From: Anditalea andensis
GTDB lineage: Bacteria > Bacteroidota > Bacteroidia > Cytophagales > Cyclobacteriaceae
Length of the DNA: 64,000 bases
Assembly: GCF_000714815.1 (NCBI RefSeq)
Contig: NZ_JMIH01000021.1
Coordinates: 62,001-126,000, forward strand
Direction: 5' to 3'
Position 1 is the stretch's first letter. Every line of letters starts with the position of its first letter. Below, piece by piece: positions 45,837-54,388 of the stretch. The notes below the pieces were generated by a model, which saw only the letters and a program-made list of their open reading frames with translations, made no database searches and was not told the origin of the DNA. A program made the position numbers and the translations under genes.

Positions 45837-46745
45837 ATGGACATTAATAATCCCTCAGAACTGGTATTGGGGAAAATAGAAGAATGGATAAGGACAGCAA
45901 TCGTGATGCTCCCAAATATTGTAACCGCTATTGTTATTGTCATTGTAGGTTACTTGATTGCAAAGCTAGCCAGAAAACTTATCGGTAAAGGCATGAAGAG
46001 GGTAACAGGACATGATGCCCTACTTTCCTTAATCACCACTACTGTATATACAGCCATAATACTGGTTTTTTGTTTTCTTGCCCTAGGGGTACTAAATTTA
46101 GATAGGACAGTAACCACCTTATTGGCTGGGGCGGGTATTATAGGTTTGGCACTAGGTTTTGCTTTTCAGGATATCATGGCAAATTTTATGTCCGGTGTTA
46201 TCATGGCTATAAGAAAACCTTTTAAAGAAGGCGATCTAATTCAAAGTGAAGATAATAAAGGTGTAGTGGTAAGGTTAAACTTACGGGCTACTATTTTAAG
46301 GTCACTCCAGGGACAGATTTTGATCGTTCCCAATAAGGATGTTTTTGAAAACACCATTACCAACTATAACACATTGGGCAGAAGAAGAATAGATCTGGAA
46401 TGTGGGGTGTCTTATGGTGATGATTTAGAAAAAGTAAAGAAATTGACTTTGGAGGCAGTAAAAAGCATTAAAACTGTCCTTCAAGATCAGGATATATCAC
46501 TCTATTTTACAGAGTTTGGTGATAGTTCTATCAATTTTGTGGTAAGATTTTGGGTGAGTTTTAAAAAGCAACCGGATTATCTGGGCGCTAAAAGCGAAGC
46601 CATAATGGCCATTAAAAAAATATATGATGAAAATGATATTATGATTCCTTTTCCAATCAGAACTTTGGATTTTGGAATTAAAGGTGGTGAGAAGCTGCAT
46701 GAAGTATGGCCAAAGCAAATGGGAGCAAATGAAGATCCGTCTTAA
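45837..46745 (+). CDS. MscS-type mechanosensitive ion channel
   Basis: 302 aa. Three membrane helices: about 20-42, 62-85 and the pore helix TTLLAGAGIIGLALGFAFQD with the alternating Gly-Ala pattern of MscS TM3 (about 92-111). The soluble beta domain begins DIMANFMSGVIMAIRKPFKEGD and ends in the C-terminal vestibule. It should open under membrane tension to release solutes after osmotic down-shock. It has its own promoter region and no operon partners. Confidence 0.94.
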   Translation: MDINNPSELVLGKIEEWIRTAIVMLPNIVTAIVIVIVGYLIAKLARKLIGKGMKRVTGHDALLSLITTTVYTAIILVFCFLALGVLNLDRTVTTLLAGAGIIGLALGFAFQDIMANFMSGVIMAIRKPFKEGDLIQSEDNKGVVVRLNLRATILRSLQGQILIVPNKDVFENTITNYNTLGRRRIDLECGVSYGDDLEKVKKLTLEAVKSIKTVLQDQDISLYFTEFGDSSINFVVRFWVSFKKQPDYLGAKSEAIMAIKKIYDENDIMIPFPIRTLDFGIKGGEKLHEVWPKQMGANEDPS

Positions 46746-47002
46746 CAATAATTTTAAAGCAAAATATACATTAGAATTACGGAATGATTCATTCCCGCAG
46801 ACCGGTGGAATGTATTATATAATATAAACTATTGGGTCTACTCATGATTAAACTGTAGATAACACGGCATAACTTTAATCACCTATTCTAAAAATAGCAC
46901 TTAAAGATTATTAAACATTAAATTTTGGCACTGTTTTATATATAGTAGTAAAAGTAATATATTACATTAAAACTATTAGTGATTTTTACCAGTGCCTATT
47001 TT

Positions 47003-48013
47003 ATGACAAATCAAACCATCATCGCCGCAGATGGGATATTATCTACCATCGGCCATACACCATTAGTGCATCTTAAAAAGTTGTTTCCACATTTTGATGG
47101 AATGATTTACGGAAAATTAGAAGCTTTTAATCCAGCAGGCAGCATAAAAGACCGGACAGCCCATCATATTATCCAAAAAGGTGTATCTCAGGGTAAAATC
47201 AATGGAGGTACTACCATCATTGAAAGTACTTCCGGTAATATGGGGATCGGTCTCGCCCAATGCTGCCTAAGTCTTGGGCTAAAGCTCAAATTGGTGGTAG
47301 ACCCGTATATCAATGCACAGGCTGAAAAAATACTCAAAGCCTATGGTGCAGAAATAGTTAAGGTCACAGATCCAGATGATACCGGAGGATATCTGAATGC
47401 AAGAATTAATAAGGTAGGAGAACTACTTGCCTCTACCAGAAATTCATTTTGGCCCAATCAATATGGGAGCCATCATAATCCGGAAGCCCATCATCAGACG
47501 ATGGAAGAAATATTAGATGAGCTCTATGGCAATTTGGACTATATATTTATAGCAACCAGTACCTGTGGTACGCTTATGGGATGCGCAGAAAAAATATATG
47601 AAGGCGGCTATAAAACGAAAATCATTCCCGTGGATTCAGAAGGAAGTATCATATTTGGGGGCACGGCTTCCAAGAGGCTTATCCCAGGATTTGGCGCCGG
47701 GCGACCTTCTCAGTTTTTGAATACACATTTAGTAGAAAAGCCTATGCTCATCAATGAACCTGACAGTATAAAAGGCGCAAGAATGCTATTGAAGAGAGAA
47801 GCCATATTGGCTGGAGGATCTTCTGGTGCAGTGGTGATGGCAATACAGAAAATGTTGCCACATATCTCACCCGATGCTACCATAGCCTGCATTATATGTG
47901 ACCGAGGGGAAAGATACCTGGACACTATATATTCTGATACATGGGTGGAAGAAAATTATGGAAAGGAAACTTTAGATTTTATTTCTATGCCAGATAATCC
48001 GATATTATCATGA
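47003..48013 (+). CDS. SbnA-like PLP synthase (cysteine synthase family)
   Basis: 336 aa from the ATG at 47003 (a GTG at 46979 would add eight residues). Fold type II PLP enzyme near SbnA, which joins O-phosphoserine and glutamate on the way to 2,3-diaminopropionate. The PLP lysine is in NPAGSIKDRTAHHI, the substrate loop is ESTSGNMGIGLAQ, and GFGAGRPSQFL resembles the SbnA-specific stretch. Its stop overlaps the next start (ATGA). The true substrates are not shown; cysteine synthase-like reactions remain possible. Confidence 0.88.
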   Translation: MTNQTIIAADGILSTIGHTPLVHLKKLFPHFDGMIYGKLEAFNPAGSIKDRTAHHIIQKGVSQGKINGGTTIIESTSGNMGIGLAQCCLSLGLKLKLVVDPYINAQAEKILKAYGAEIVKVTDPDDTGGYLNARINKVGELLASTRNSFWPNQYGSHHNPEAHHQTMEEILDELYGNLDYIFIATSTCGTLMGCAEKIYEGGYKTKIIPVDSEGSIIFGGTASKRLIPGFGAGRPSQFLNTHLVEKPMLINEPDSIKGARMLLKREAILAGGSSGAVVMAIQKMLPHISPDATIACIICDRGERYLDTIYSDTWVEENYGKETLDFISMPDNPILS

Positions 48014-49914
48014 TATGGACGATTAAAAATTTGAATTTAACTTCATGTCATGAATGGCTCAAAACCCATACATTGCAGCCCTCCACTAATCAACATGACC
48101 ATCATACAAAAATAGCCATTATAGGTGGCGGACCTAAAGGAATGTATGGATTGGAAAGGTTATTGGCATCGCTTCAAGATTCAGATGCAAATGAACTTCT
48201 AGAGATAGATTTTTATAATGAAAATGAACATTTTGGTGCAGGCAATAATTATAGGATAGACCAACCCGAATACCTGCTCATAAATTATTCAATTGGCAAT
48301 ATCAACATGTGGATAGATGAGCAGCCACTTTCAAATGCTAAGCATACCTTATCGTTACTGGATTGGATTAATTATTATAAGAAGGACAATGAACGAAAGG
48401 CAGAAGAAGTACATTACGCCTCCAGAGCATTGGTGGGACTGTATCTACAGTATGGATTAGCTGAGATGCTGAAGAATCTTCCCTCCCATGTACTGGTGAA
48501 ACTGATAATAGGCAGCGTCAGCGATATATTAGATCAGAATGATCAATATTTTCTTACACTAAAGGATGGAATGGTAACCCAAGCTTATGATCAGTTATTA
48601 TTGGCTACTGGACATTCCCAAATATTTAATACTGAGTACGAACAAGCCTGCTTATCTTTAGCTGAAGCTCATCCCGGAACCTATTTTATTCCACATGCCT
48701 ATCCGGTAAATCCTACGCTTACCGAACTTCCCCCTAACCTGAAGGTTGCCATAAAAGGAATGGGACTTACTTTCGTAGATGCTGCCCTGGCTTTAACGGA
48801 AGGAAAAGGAGGAAAATTCATAGACCGGGAGGGTCATTTAAATTATGAAAGGTCAGGAAGAGAACCTCAAATATATGCATTTTCAAGAGGGGGACTGCCT
48901 ATGCTGCCTAGAGGACCATTAAGCAAAACTACCCGGTACCAGACCAAGTACTTTACTGCAGGTTTTGTAGAAAAAATGAGGCTTCGCTACCCAAAAGGTA
49001 CCTTAAATTTTGAAACTGAACTATTGCCAGTCATAAAACAGGAATATCAATATGCCTACTACAGCACCTGGATGAAAAAGTACGGCTATAAATGCGGGGA
49101 TAGCGCTAGTTTCAAATCATTTGAAAGTGATATATCATCATTTAGGCTACAATATCAGGAAATTCCTGCTTTTAATTTGGATGATTTTTTATCTCCGCTT
49201 AGGGGTATTCGCTTTGCAAATAAGGAATCCTACCATCAGTATGTCATAGACTATCTAGAACAGGCTATAAAGGAAGCTGAAATCGGGGAACAAAATAGCC
49301 CAATGATGGCTGCCGTAGCGGTTTGGAGGGAGATTACCCCATTAATAAGTTCACTGTATGAATTTGGCGGATTTACTCCAGCCTCACAAAAGGTCTTCGA
49401 AGAGCTCTATTACAGTAGATTCAGTAGAGTAACTTTCGGACCTCCTATCGCGAATATCAAAAAAATAGTGGCATTAGCAAAAGCATCTATTTTGAACTTT
49501 TCCTTAGGTCCATCTCCCATTGTATCTTGTGATGAGGAATCCGGTAAGTTTCATCTCAAAAGTAGCCACCCACCTTTTGAAATTAAAGTAGATGGTTTAG
49601 TAGATGCCCGCATAGCCAAGCCTAATCTAAATAACGGCACTCCTGAAGTTTATCAAAACCTGTTAAGTAGAGATATGGCTGTCCCCTTTATCAACCAGGG
49701 ATATATACCTGGATGTATCCATATATCGCAGAAAGGATACCTCATTAGTTCCGATGGTACTATCAATAATAAAATCGCTTTGACAGGTACCCCTACAGAA
49801 GGAGTTACTTTGGATAATGATACATTATCAAGAACCAGAAATAACTTTGTCAGTGAATGGGCTTACTTAACTGTTCAAAAACTCCAACAGCGCACTGCAT
49901 ATATTACAAAATAA
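48010..49914 (+). CDS. Large FAD/NAD(P)-binding protein
   Basis: 634 aa. After a 35-residue lead, a Rossmann motif IAIIGGGPKGMYGLERLLAS opens an FAD/NAD(P)-binding (PF13454-like) domain; HFGAGNNYRIDQPEYLLINY follows and QLLLATGHSQ marks the second contact. A further region (VAIKGMGLTFVDAALAL, YAFSRGGLPMLPRGPL) and a C-terminal third complete it. It sits exactly where staphylococci have SbnB, but it is not of the ornithine cyclodeaminase family. An oxidation of the SbnA-like product is my inference. It is joined to both neighbours by a 4-base overlap and a 13-base gap. Confidence 0.82.
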   Translation: MIWTIKNLNLTSCHEWLKTHTLQPSTNQHDHHTKIAIIGGGPKGMYGLERLLASLQDSDANELLEIDFYNENEHFGAGNNYRIDQPEYLLINYSIGNINMWIDEQPLSNAKHTLSLLDWINYYKKDNERKAEEVHYASRALVGLYLQYGLAEMLKNLPSHVLVKLIIGSVSDILDQNDQYFLTLKDGMVTQAYDQLLLATGHSQIFNTEYEQACLSLAEAHPGTYFIPHAYPVNPTLTELPPNLKVAIKGMGLTFVDAALALTEGKGGKFIDREGHLNYERSGREPQIYAFSRGGLPMLPRGPLSKTTRYQTKYFTAGFVEKMRLRYPKGTLNFETELLPVIKQEYQYAYYSTWMKKYGYKCGDSASFKSFESDISSFRLQYQEIPAFNLDDFLSPLRGIRFANKESYHQYVIDYLEQAIKEAEIGEQNSPMMAAVAVWREITPLISSLYEFGGFTPASQKVFEELYYSRFSRVTFGPPIANIKKIVALAKASILNFSLGPSPIVSCDEESGKFHLKSSHPPFEIKVDGLVDARIAKPNLNNGTPEVYQNLLSRDMAVPFINQGYIPGCIHISQKGYLISSDGTINNKIALTGTPTEGVTLDNDTLSRTRNNFVSEWAYLTVQKLQQRTAYITK

Positions 49915-49927
49915 TTATCTTTTACAA

Positions 49928-51343
49928 ATGACATTACCATTACTCACTCCCATAAAACATCAGTGGATCAAGTCCTTCACTAAAAAAAGCGATCAGATTA
50001 AAGAACTAATAGAGCGCTATCATTCACCGATAAATGTGCACCATATGGCACCTTTTGAAGAAAATTATAAGGAGTTTTCGGATGTCTTTAATCAATATGA
50101 TTTAGCCCATAAAATTTATTTTGCAAGAAAAGCCAATAAATCAATAGCCTTTGTCAAAGAGGCAAAACGTCTGGATTTCGGTGTGGATACAGCTAGTTTT
50201 AAAGAGCTCTCACAATGTTTGGAAGTGGGTATTCCTTCTGAAAATATTGCTCTGACCGCTGCAGTTAAAGAAGAGCGTTTGGTGAGGCTGGCTATAGAGA
50301 ACAAAGTACCTATTGTCATAGATAATTTAGATGAATGCGCACTGGTACAACAAGTAGCAGAACAGCTAAATAAGAAGGTAAAAGTGGGCATAAGGATAGG
50401 TGGTTTTCTTTATGAAGGAAAGCCACTTTATTCCAGATTCGGATTTCCTCCAAATGAAGTCGTAAGGATGATTTCAGAAAATTTGGGATCAAGAGGAAAA
50501 TTCAACCATTTGGAATTCTCAGGATTTCATTTCCATCTAAACGGGTATTCACCTTCACAAAGGGCAGAAGCCATCATCCAAACATTAACCTGTGTAGATG
50601 AGTTAAAATCATTAAATATCCCAACTCAATTCATAGATATCGGCGGCGGTTTTCTCATTAATTATCTGGAAGATGAAAACCAATGGAATCACTTTCATGA
50701 GCAACTGAGAAAAGCGATAAAAGGTGAGCGTGAAGAGGTTACTTTTAGAAATGACAGTCTTGGATACCAACTTATAGATGGCAATTTATATGGAGACGCC
50801 AAAGTTTATCCTTACTATAATGATAAGCCTAGAGCAAAGTTTTTAAAAGAAATACTAATCTATCAAGATGAATATGGTACACCCGTACATTCACTCTTAA
50901 AAAATCATAATATCGAAGTCAGAATAGAACCAGGCCGTTCTTTATTGGACCAAACAGGCATTACCTGTGCGAGAGTGGCCTTCAGAAAAATAGATATAGC
51001 AGGCAATTTGCTGATAGGACTGGAAATGAACAGAACCCAGATGTTCAGTTCCAGCTTGGATTTTCTGCTTGACCCTATCGTGCTGCACCAATCATCTGAT
51101 TCGGCTTCTGAGCATGTATCAGGATATTTAGTGGGTGCTTATTGTTTAGAACAAGAGCTGATTTTAAAAAGGAAAATCGCTTTTAAACAAAAACCGCAGA
51201 TTGGTGATATCGTATGTTTTGTCAATACAGCCGGATACATGATGCACTTCTATGAATCAGAGGCCCATCTATTTGATTTAGCCAAAAATCTGGTAGCGGT
51301 ATCAAATCTCGATGAATTTATAGTTAAGCCTGATGAGGAATAA
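49928..51343 (+). CDS. Y4yA-type PLP-dependent decarboxylase
   Basis: 471 aa fold type III PLP enzyme, related to diaminopimelate and ornithine decarboxylases and matching the Y4yA subgroup named after a rhizobial symbiosis-plasmid gene. PLP lysine K68 in YFARKANKS, the glycine loop FIDIGGGFLINY, phosphate-binding EPGRSLLDQTG, and the aromatic C-terminal FVNTAGYMMHFYES. The usual CESGD motif is changed to GAYCLEQELIL: the cysteine is kept and the substrate-binding Gly-Asp is lost. So a different amino acid is probably decarboxylated or otherwise processed. Confidence 0.85.
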   Translation: MTLPLLTPIKHQWIKSFTKKSDQIKELIERYHSPINVHHMAPFEENYKEFSDVFNQYDLAHKIYFARKANKSIAFVKEAKRLDFGVDTASFKELSQCLEVGIPSENIALTAAVKEERLVRLAIENKVPIVIDNLDECALVQQVAEQLNKKVKVGIRIGGFLYEGKPLYSRFGFPPNEVVRMISENLGSRGKFNHLEFSGFHFHLNGYSPSQRAEAIIQTLTCVDELKSLNIPTQFIDIGGGFLINYLEDENQWNHFHEQLRKAIKGEREEVTFRNDSLGYQLIDGNLYGDAKVYPYYNDKPRAKFLKEILIYQDEYGTPVHSLLKNHNIEVRIEPGRSLLDQTGITCARVAFRKIDIAGNLLIGLEMNRTQMFSSSLDFLLDPIVLHQSSDSASEHVSGYLVGAYCLEQELILKRKIAFKQKPQIGDIVCFVNTAGYMMHFYESEAHLFDLAKNLVAVSNLDEFIVKPDEE

Positions 51344-51347
51344 AAAA

Positions 51348-51373
51348 ACCTCTCCATAAAATTCAGGAGAGGT
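51348..51373 (-). terminator. Terminator between convergent genes
   Basis: An 8-bp stem (ACCTCTCC at 51348-51355, GGAGAGGT at 51366-51373) with a 10-base loop. On the minus strand it is followed by a run of seven T, so it best ends the 51438-52310 gene; it may also slow the Y4yA operon transcript. Confidence 0.75.
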
Positions 51374-51437
51374 CAGTTACTTATTTTAATCTGGGAAACC
51401 CATATATGCACTTATAAATTATTATTTAAGCTCATCA

Positions 51438-52310
51438 TCAATGCATAGCTCTAAACCCTGGTTCATAGATTACCCTGACAAATGATTGGAGCCCTCTTAT
51501 ATCTTTATTGATCGGTACACCGGTCACAATGCCGATCATTAAATTTTCGGCCAAGGCAACTCTCATCTGAGGACGGATCACCGTCTGCAGTCTTCTATCC
51601 ATTAATTCTTTATTAACCTCTATACCTATAAAGTTTCGCGTACCGGTCACCATATAGTGAAAGTTAGTATTGATTTCATAGACGGCTTCCCAATGATGGC
51701 CAAACTCCTGTATGATTCTCGGACCTGTATAAATTAAAGTGTGGTAGTTCATCCCCCATCTTTTGGCAGCCACAAAAAAAGGATTATAAATATTCCCTCT
51801 CAAAAGGTTTTCTTCTCCCATTCTATTAAGGTCTGTAAGCTCAAACTCATGAATATATCCTAGAGCTAAAGAAGTACTGTATTTTTCAGATACCAAAAAA
51901 GTCCATTGTGTGGCTAACTTGAGGCTTTCCAGCCTATTAGAGGGACGGATATATCCTTCCCCAGGATCAAATTGACCATAAATCGTCAAAGGCAATTCTA
52001 CTTCAAAACCCAACCTATCTATAGGAGCCCATTCATATTCTACTAATGCTTCATATTCATTAAAATTCTGTCCCCCTTTCATTCCAAGGCCGACATTCCA
52101 TTCCTTTTCCCCTTTTCTAGCTCCCAAATCTCTGATAAGATCAATATACAGGGGTTCAGCATGTAATACCTTAGGTTTTTGGCCCATCTTTATCTCTACC
52201 TCATTAATAAAAATACTGTCTAGGTACACATTTGGAATTGTATCACGCTCTACCTGTGAATAGGCACAAACAGGTAGGATAATAAAAAGAAATAATATAA
52301 AATTTTTCAT
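51438..52310 (-). CDS. Putative outer-membrane beta-barrel protein
   Basis: 290 aa, signal peptide MKNFILFLFIILPVCAYSQ. The opening mature stretch has KVLHAEPLYIDLIRDLGARK, then beta strands with alternating pattern (WNVGLGMKGGQNFNEYEALV, LGFEVELPLTIYGQF, STSLALGYIHEFELTD) and the last strand ends VRVIYEPGFRAMH. This is the layout of a transporter-like barrel of about ten to twelve strands. The HAEPLYIDLIRDLGARKGE part is one I recall from proteins of this type in several Bacteroidota. Function unknown. Confidence 0.72.
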   Translation of the reverse strand: MKNFILFLFIILPVCAYSQVERDTIPNVYLDSIFINEVEIKMGQKPKVLHAEPLYIDLIRDLGARKGEKEWNVGLGMKGGQNFNEYEALVEYEWAPIDRLGFEVELPLTIYGQFDPGEGYIRPSNRLESLKLATQWTFLVSEKYSTSLALGYIHEFELTDLNRMGEENLLRGNIYNPFFVAAKRWGMNYHTLIYTGPRIIQEFGHHWEAVYEINTNFHYMVTGTRNFIGIEVNKELMDRRLQTVIRPQMRVALAENLMIGIVTGVPINKDIRGLQSFVRVIYEPGFRAMH

Positions 52311-52456
52311 TGTCTTATTAAATTTTGTCGCAAATATATAAAATGCAATAAGTAAAACTATATTATAAATTTTTAATTAACAGATTTTACCATATGCTAT
52401 TCCCATATTTTAACAAAAAAATAAAACAAATCTATTACACAAAGCTTTTATCGACC

Positions 52457-52624
52457 ATGAAAGGGATCAAAAAGCAATACCTACCTGACAAAGTCTGCCC
52501 TAAATGTAAGTTCAGCTTTAGCTGGCGCAGGAAATGGGCAAAAGACTGGGAGCAGGTTATCTATTGCAGCCAAAAGTGTAGGAAAGAAAAATCCAAAGCT
52601 ATTTCAAAAAACAGCTTAGCATAA
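52457..52624 (+). CDS. DUF2256 zinc-finger protein
   Basis: 55 aa from the ATG at 52457 (an earlier ATG at 52394 adds a non-family stretch). The family signature is complete: [19 protein letters not shown], with C14 and C17, [19 protein letters not shown], with two more cysteines, making a zinc site. DUF2256 genes often sit next to cryptochrome/photolyase genes, as here (11 bases apart). A partner or maturation role for the photolyase is inferred. Confidence 0.88.
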   Translation: MKGIKKQYLPDKVCPKCKFSFSWRRKWAKDWEQVIYCSQKCRKEKSKAISKNSLA

Positions 52625-52635
52625 AACAGCGTAAA

Positions 52636-53931
52636 ATGCGTACTTCCATAATATGGTTTAAAACCGACTTGCGGTTATATGATAATGAAACCCTATACAG
52701 GGCACAAGAACAAAGTGATGAAATCATACCTGTATATTGTCTGGATGATGCTCATTTCATAAAAACCGAATTTGGCTTTCAGAAAACAGGAACATATCGG
52801 GCCAAATTTCTTTTAGCATGTCTATTAGATCTGGATAAAAGACTTAGAAATATAGGATCCGGTCTGATCGTAGTGAAAGGAAAGCCTGAAGAGGAAATTC
52901 CAAAAATAGCAAAAGCTTACAATGCACAGAGGGTCTATGCTAAAAAAGAGGTAGCATATGAAGAAAAAAAAGCAGCCGAAAAAGTTGAGAAAGCATTATG
53001 GGAAATAAAATGTTCACTGGAGGTATATAGTACCAGTACACTGTACCATGCTCAGGATTTACCTTTTCCTATCAATGAGATACCTGATATTTTCACAAAT
53101 TTTAGAAAACAGGTAGAATCAGATTCCTTTATACGACCAGTATTTCCGTCGCCTGCTCATTTAGATTCTCCACCCATCCCTGATTTGGTGCTTCCTCTAT
53201 TAGGTGATTTAGGTTTGGAAGATGCCAAGGTAGATAAGAGACAGGCCATGGATTTTAAGGGCGGGGAAAGTGAAGCAGTGTTGAGGATGCAGCAATATTT
53301 TTTTGAAAGAAAAGCAATATCCTCTTATAAACAAACCAGAAACGGCATGATAGGAGACCTATATTCCACAAAATTTTCACCCTACTTATCTGCAGGCTGC
53401 CTATCTCCAAGGGGAATATACCATCAATTAAAAATATATGAAGAACAGTACGGTGCAAATGATTCTACCTATTGGCTAGTTTTTGAATTAATGTGGAGGG
53501 ACTATTTCCGGTTTATGATGAAAAAATACCATAATAGATTTTTCCAACAGAACGGCATTAAATCCAAAGATCATCATATCGCCTCCCATAATCAGGAACT
53601 TTTAGAAACATGGATAAACGGAAAAACAGGAGATGATTTTGTGGATGCCAATATGTTGGAGCTAAAACTTTCCGGTTATATGAGCAATCGAGGCAGACAA
53701 AATGTGGCCAGCTATCTGGTCCATGACCTGAATCTGGACTGGCGATATGGTGCTGCCTACTTTGAGCAGCAGCTAGTAGACTATGATGTATGCAGCAACT
53801 GGGGCAACTGGGCCTATCAGGCCGGTGTAGGCAATGATCCGAGGGGAAAGCGAAAATTCAATACACAAAAGCAAGCGGAAGAGTATGATTCAGAAGGAAA
53901 ATACAGAAAATTATGGTTGAAGAAAAGATAA
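52636..53931 (+). CDS. DASH family cryptochrome
   Basis: 431 aa photolyase/cryptochrome. N-terminal photolyase alpha/beta domain (SIIWFKTDLRLYDNETL, ... VYAKKEVAYEEKKA) and C-terminal FAD domain with KQTRNGMIGDLYSTKFSPYL, WRDYFRFMMKKY, SGYMSNRGRQNVASYLV and NWAYQAGVGNDPRG. The last two match the FAD-binding and DASH-type region. DASH proteins repair cyclobutane dimers in single-stranded DNA and may sense light. It lies between DUF2256 and TIGR03643. Confidence 0.94.
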   Translation: MRTSIIWFKTDLRLYDNETLYRAQEQSDEIIPVYCLDDAHFIKTEFGFQKTGTYRAKFLLACLLDLDKRLRNIGSGLIVVKGKPEEEIPKIAKAYNAQRVYAKKEVAYEEKKAAEKVEKALWEIKCSLEVYSTSTLYHAQDLPFPINEIPDIFTNFRKQVESDSFIRPVFPSPAHLDSPPIPDLVLPLLGDLGLEDAKVDKRQAMDFKGGESEAVLRMQQYFFERKAISSYKQTRNGMIGDLYSTKFSPYLSAGCLSPRGIYHQLKIYEEQYGANDSTYWLVFELMWRDYFRFMMKKYHNRFFQQNGIKSKDHHIASHNQELLETWINGKTGDDFVDANMLELKLSGYMSNRGRQNVASYLVHDLNLDWRYGAAYFEQQLVDYDVCSNWGNWAYQAGVGNDPRGKRKFNTQKQAEEYDSEGKYRKLWLKKR

Positions 53932-54269
53932 GAGGTCAATTTTACGCAGTGAAACATTCAATTTACGGCAGAACTGAGAAGTCCATTCAACCGACTTTTT
54001 CAGAAAGCGACATGGATCGAATCATAGAGATGGCATGGGAAGACAGGACACCATTTGATGCCATAACTTACCAGTGTGGACTCAAAGAGGAGGAAGTAAA
54101 GGCCCTGATGAAAAAAAGCCTGAAGTTCAGCAGCTATAAAAGATGGCGTAAAAGAGTGGAAAGCTGCCGCACCAAACATTTAAAAACTCGATCTGTAAGT
54201 ATTGGAAGATTTAAAAGTAAAGCCCAAAAGCACATTACGGGAAATAGGATCAGTAAGAGCAGCTATTAA
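53913..54269 (+). CDS. TIGR03643 family protein
   Basis: 118 aa. The core FSESDMDRIIEMAWEDRTPF and VKALMKKSLKFSSYKRWRKR matches the TIGR03643 family, a short helical DNA-binding-like protein found beside cryptochrome genes in marine bacteria. Its start overlaps the cryptochrome end by 19 bases. The C-terminus is strongly basic, so nucleic acid binding is plausible. No studied function. Confidence 0.85.
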   Translation: MVEEKIRGQFYAVKHSIYGRTEKSIQPTFSESDMDRIIEMAWEDRTPFDAITYQCGLKEEEVKALMKKSLKFSSYKRWRKRVESCRTKHLKTRSVSIGRFKSKAQKHITGNRISKSSY

Positions 54270-54388
54270 TTTAAAAAAGAAAGGATAGCAGCGTTGCTAC
54301 AATTGATAAGCGGAGATGTTCATTATATTTACAATTCTTACCTTTCATCTAAAGAGCATGACTAATATAGTAGGAACATAAAAATTAA

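Noticed and set aside
46781-46812. Palindrome GGAATGATTCATTCC and nearby repeat as a regulator site
   Set aside because: It lies just after the mscS stop and is more simply read as a weak terminator; no T run to confirm.
49928-54269. MFS gene at 54389 as the exporter of the SbnA/Y4yA product
   Set aside because: A convergent gene and the cryptochrome set lie between, so there is no operon link.
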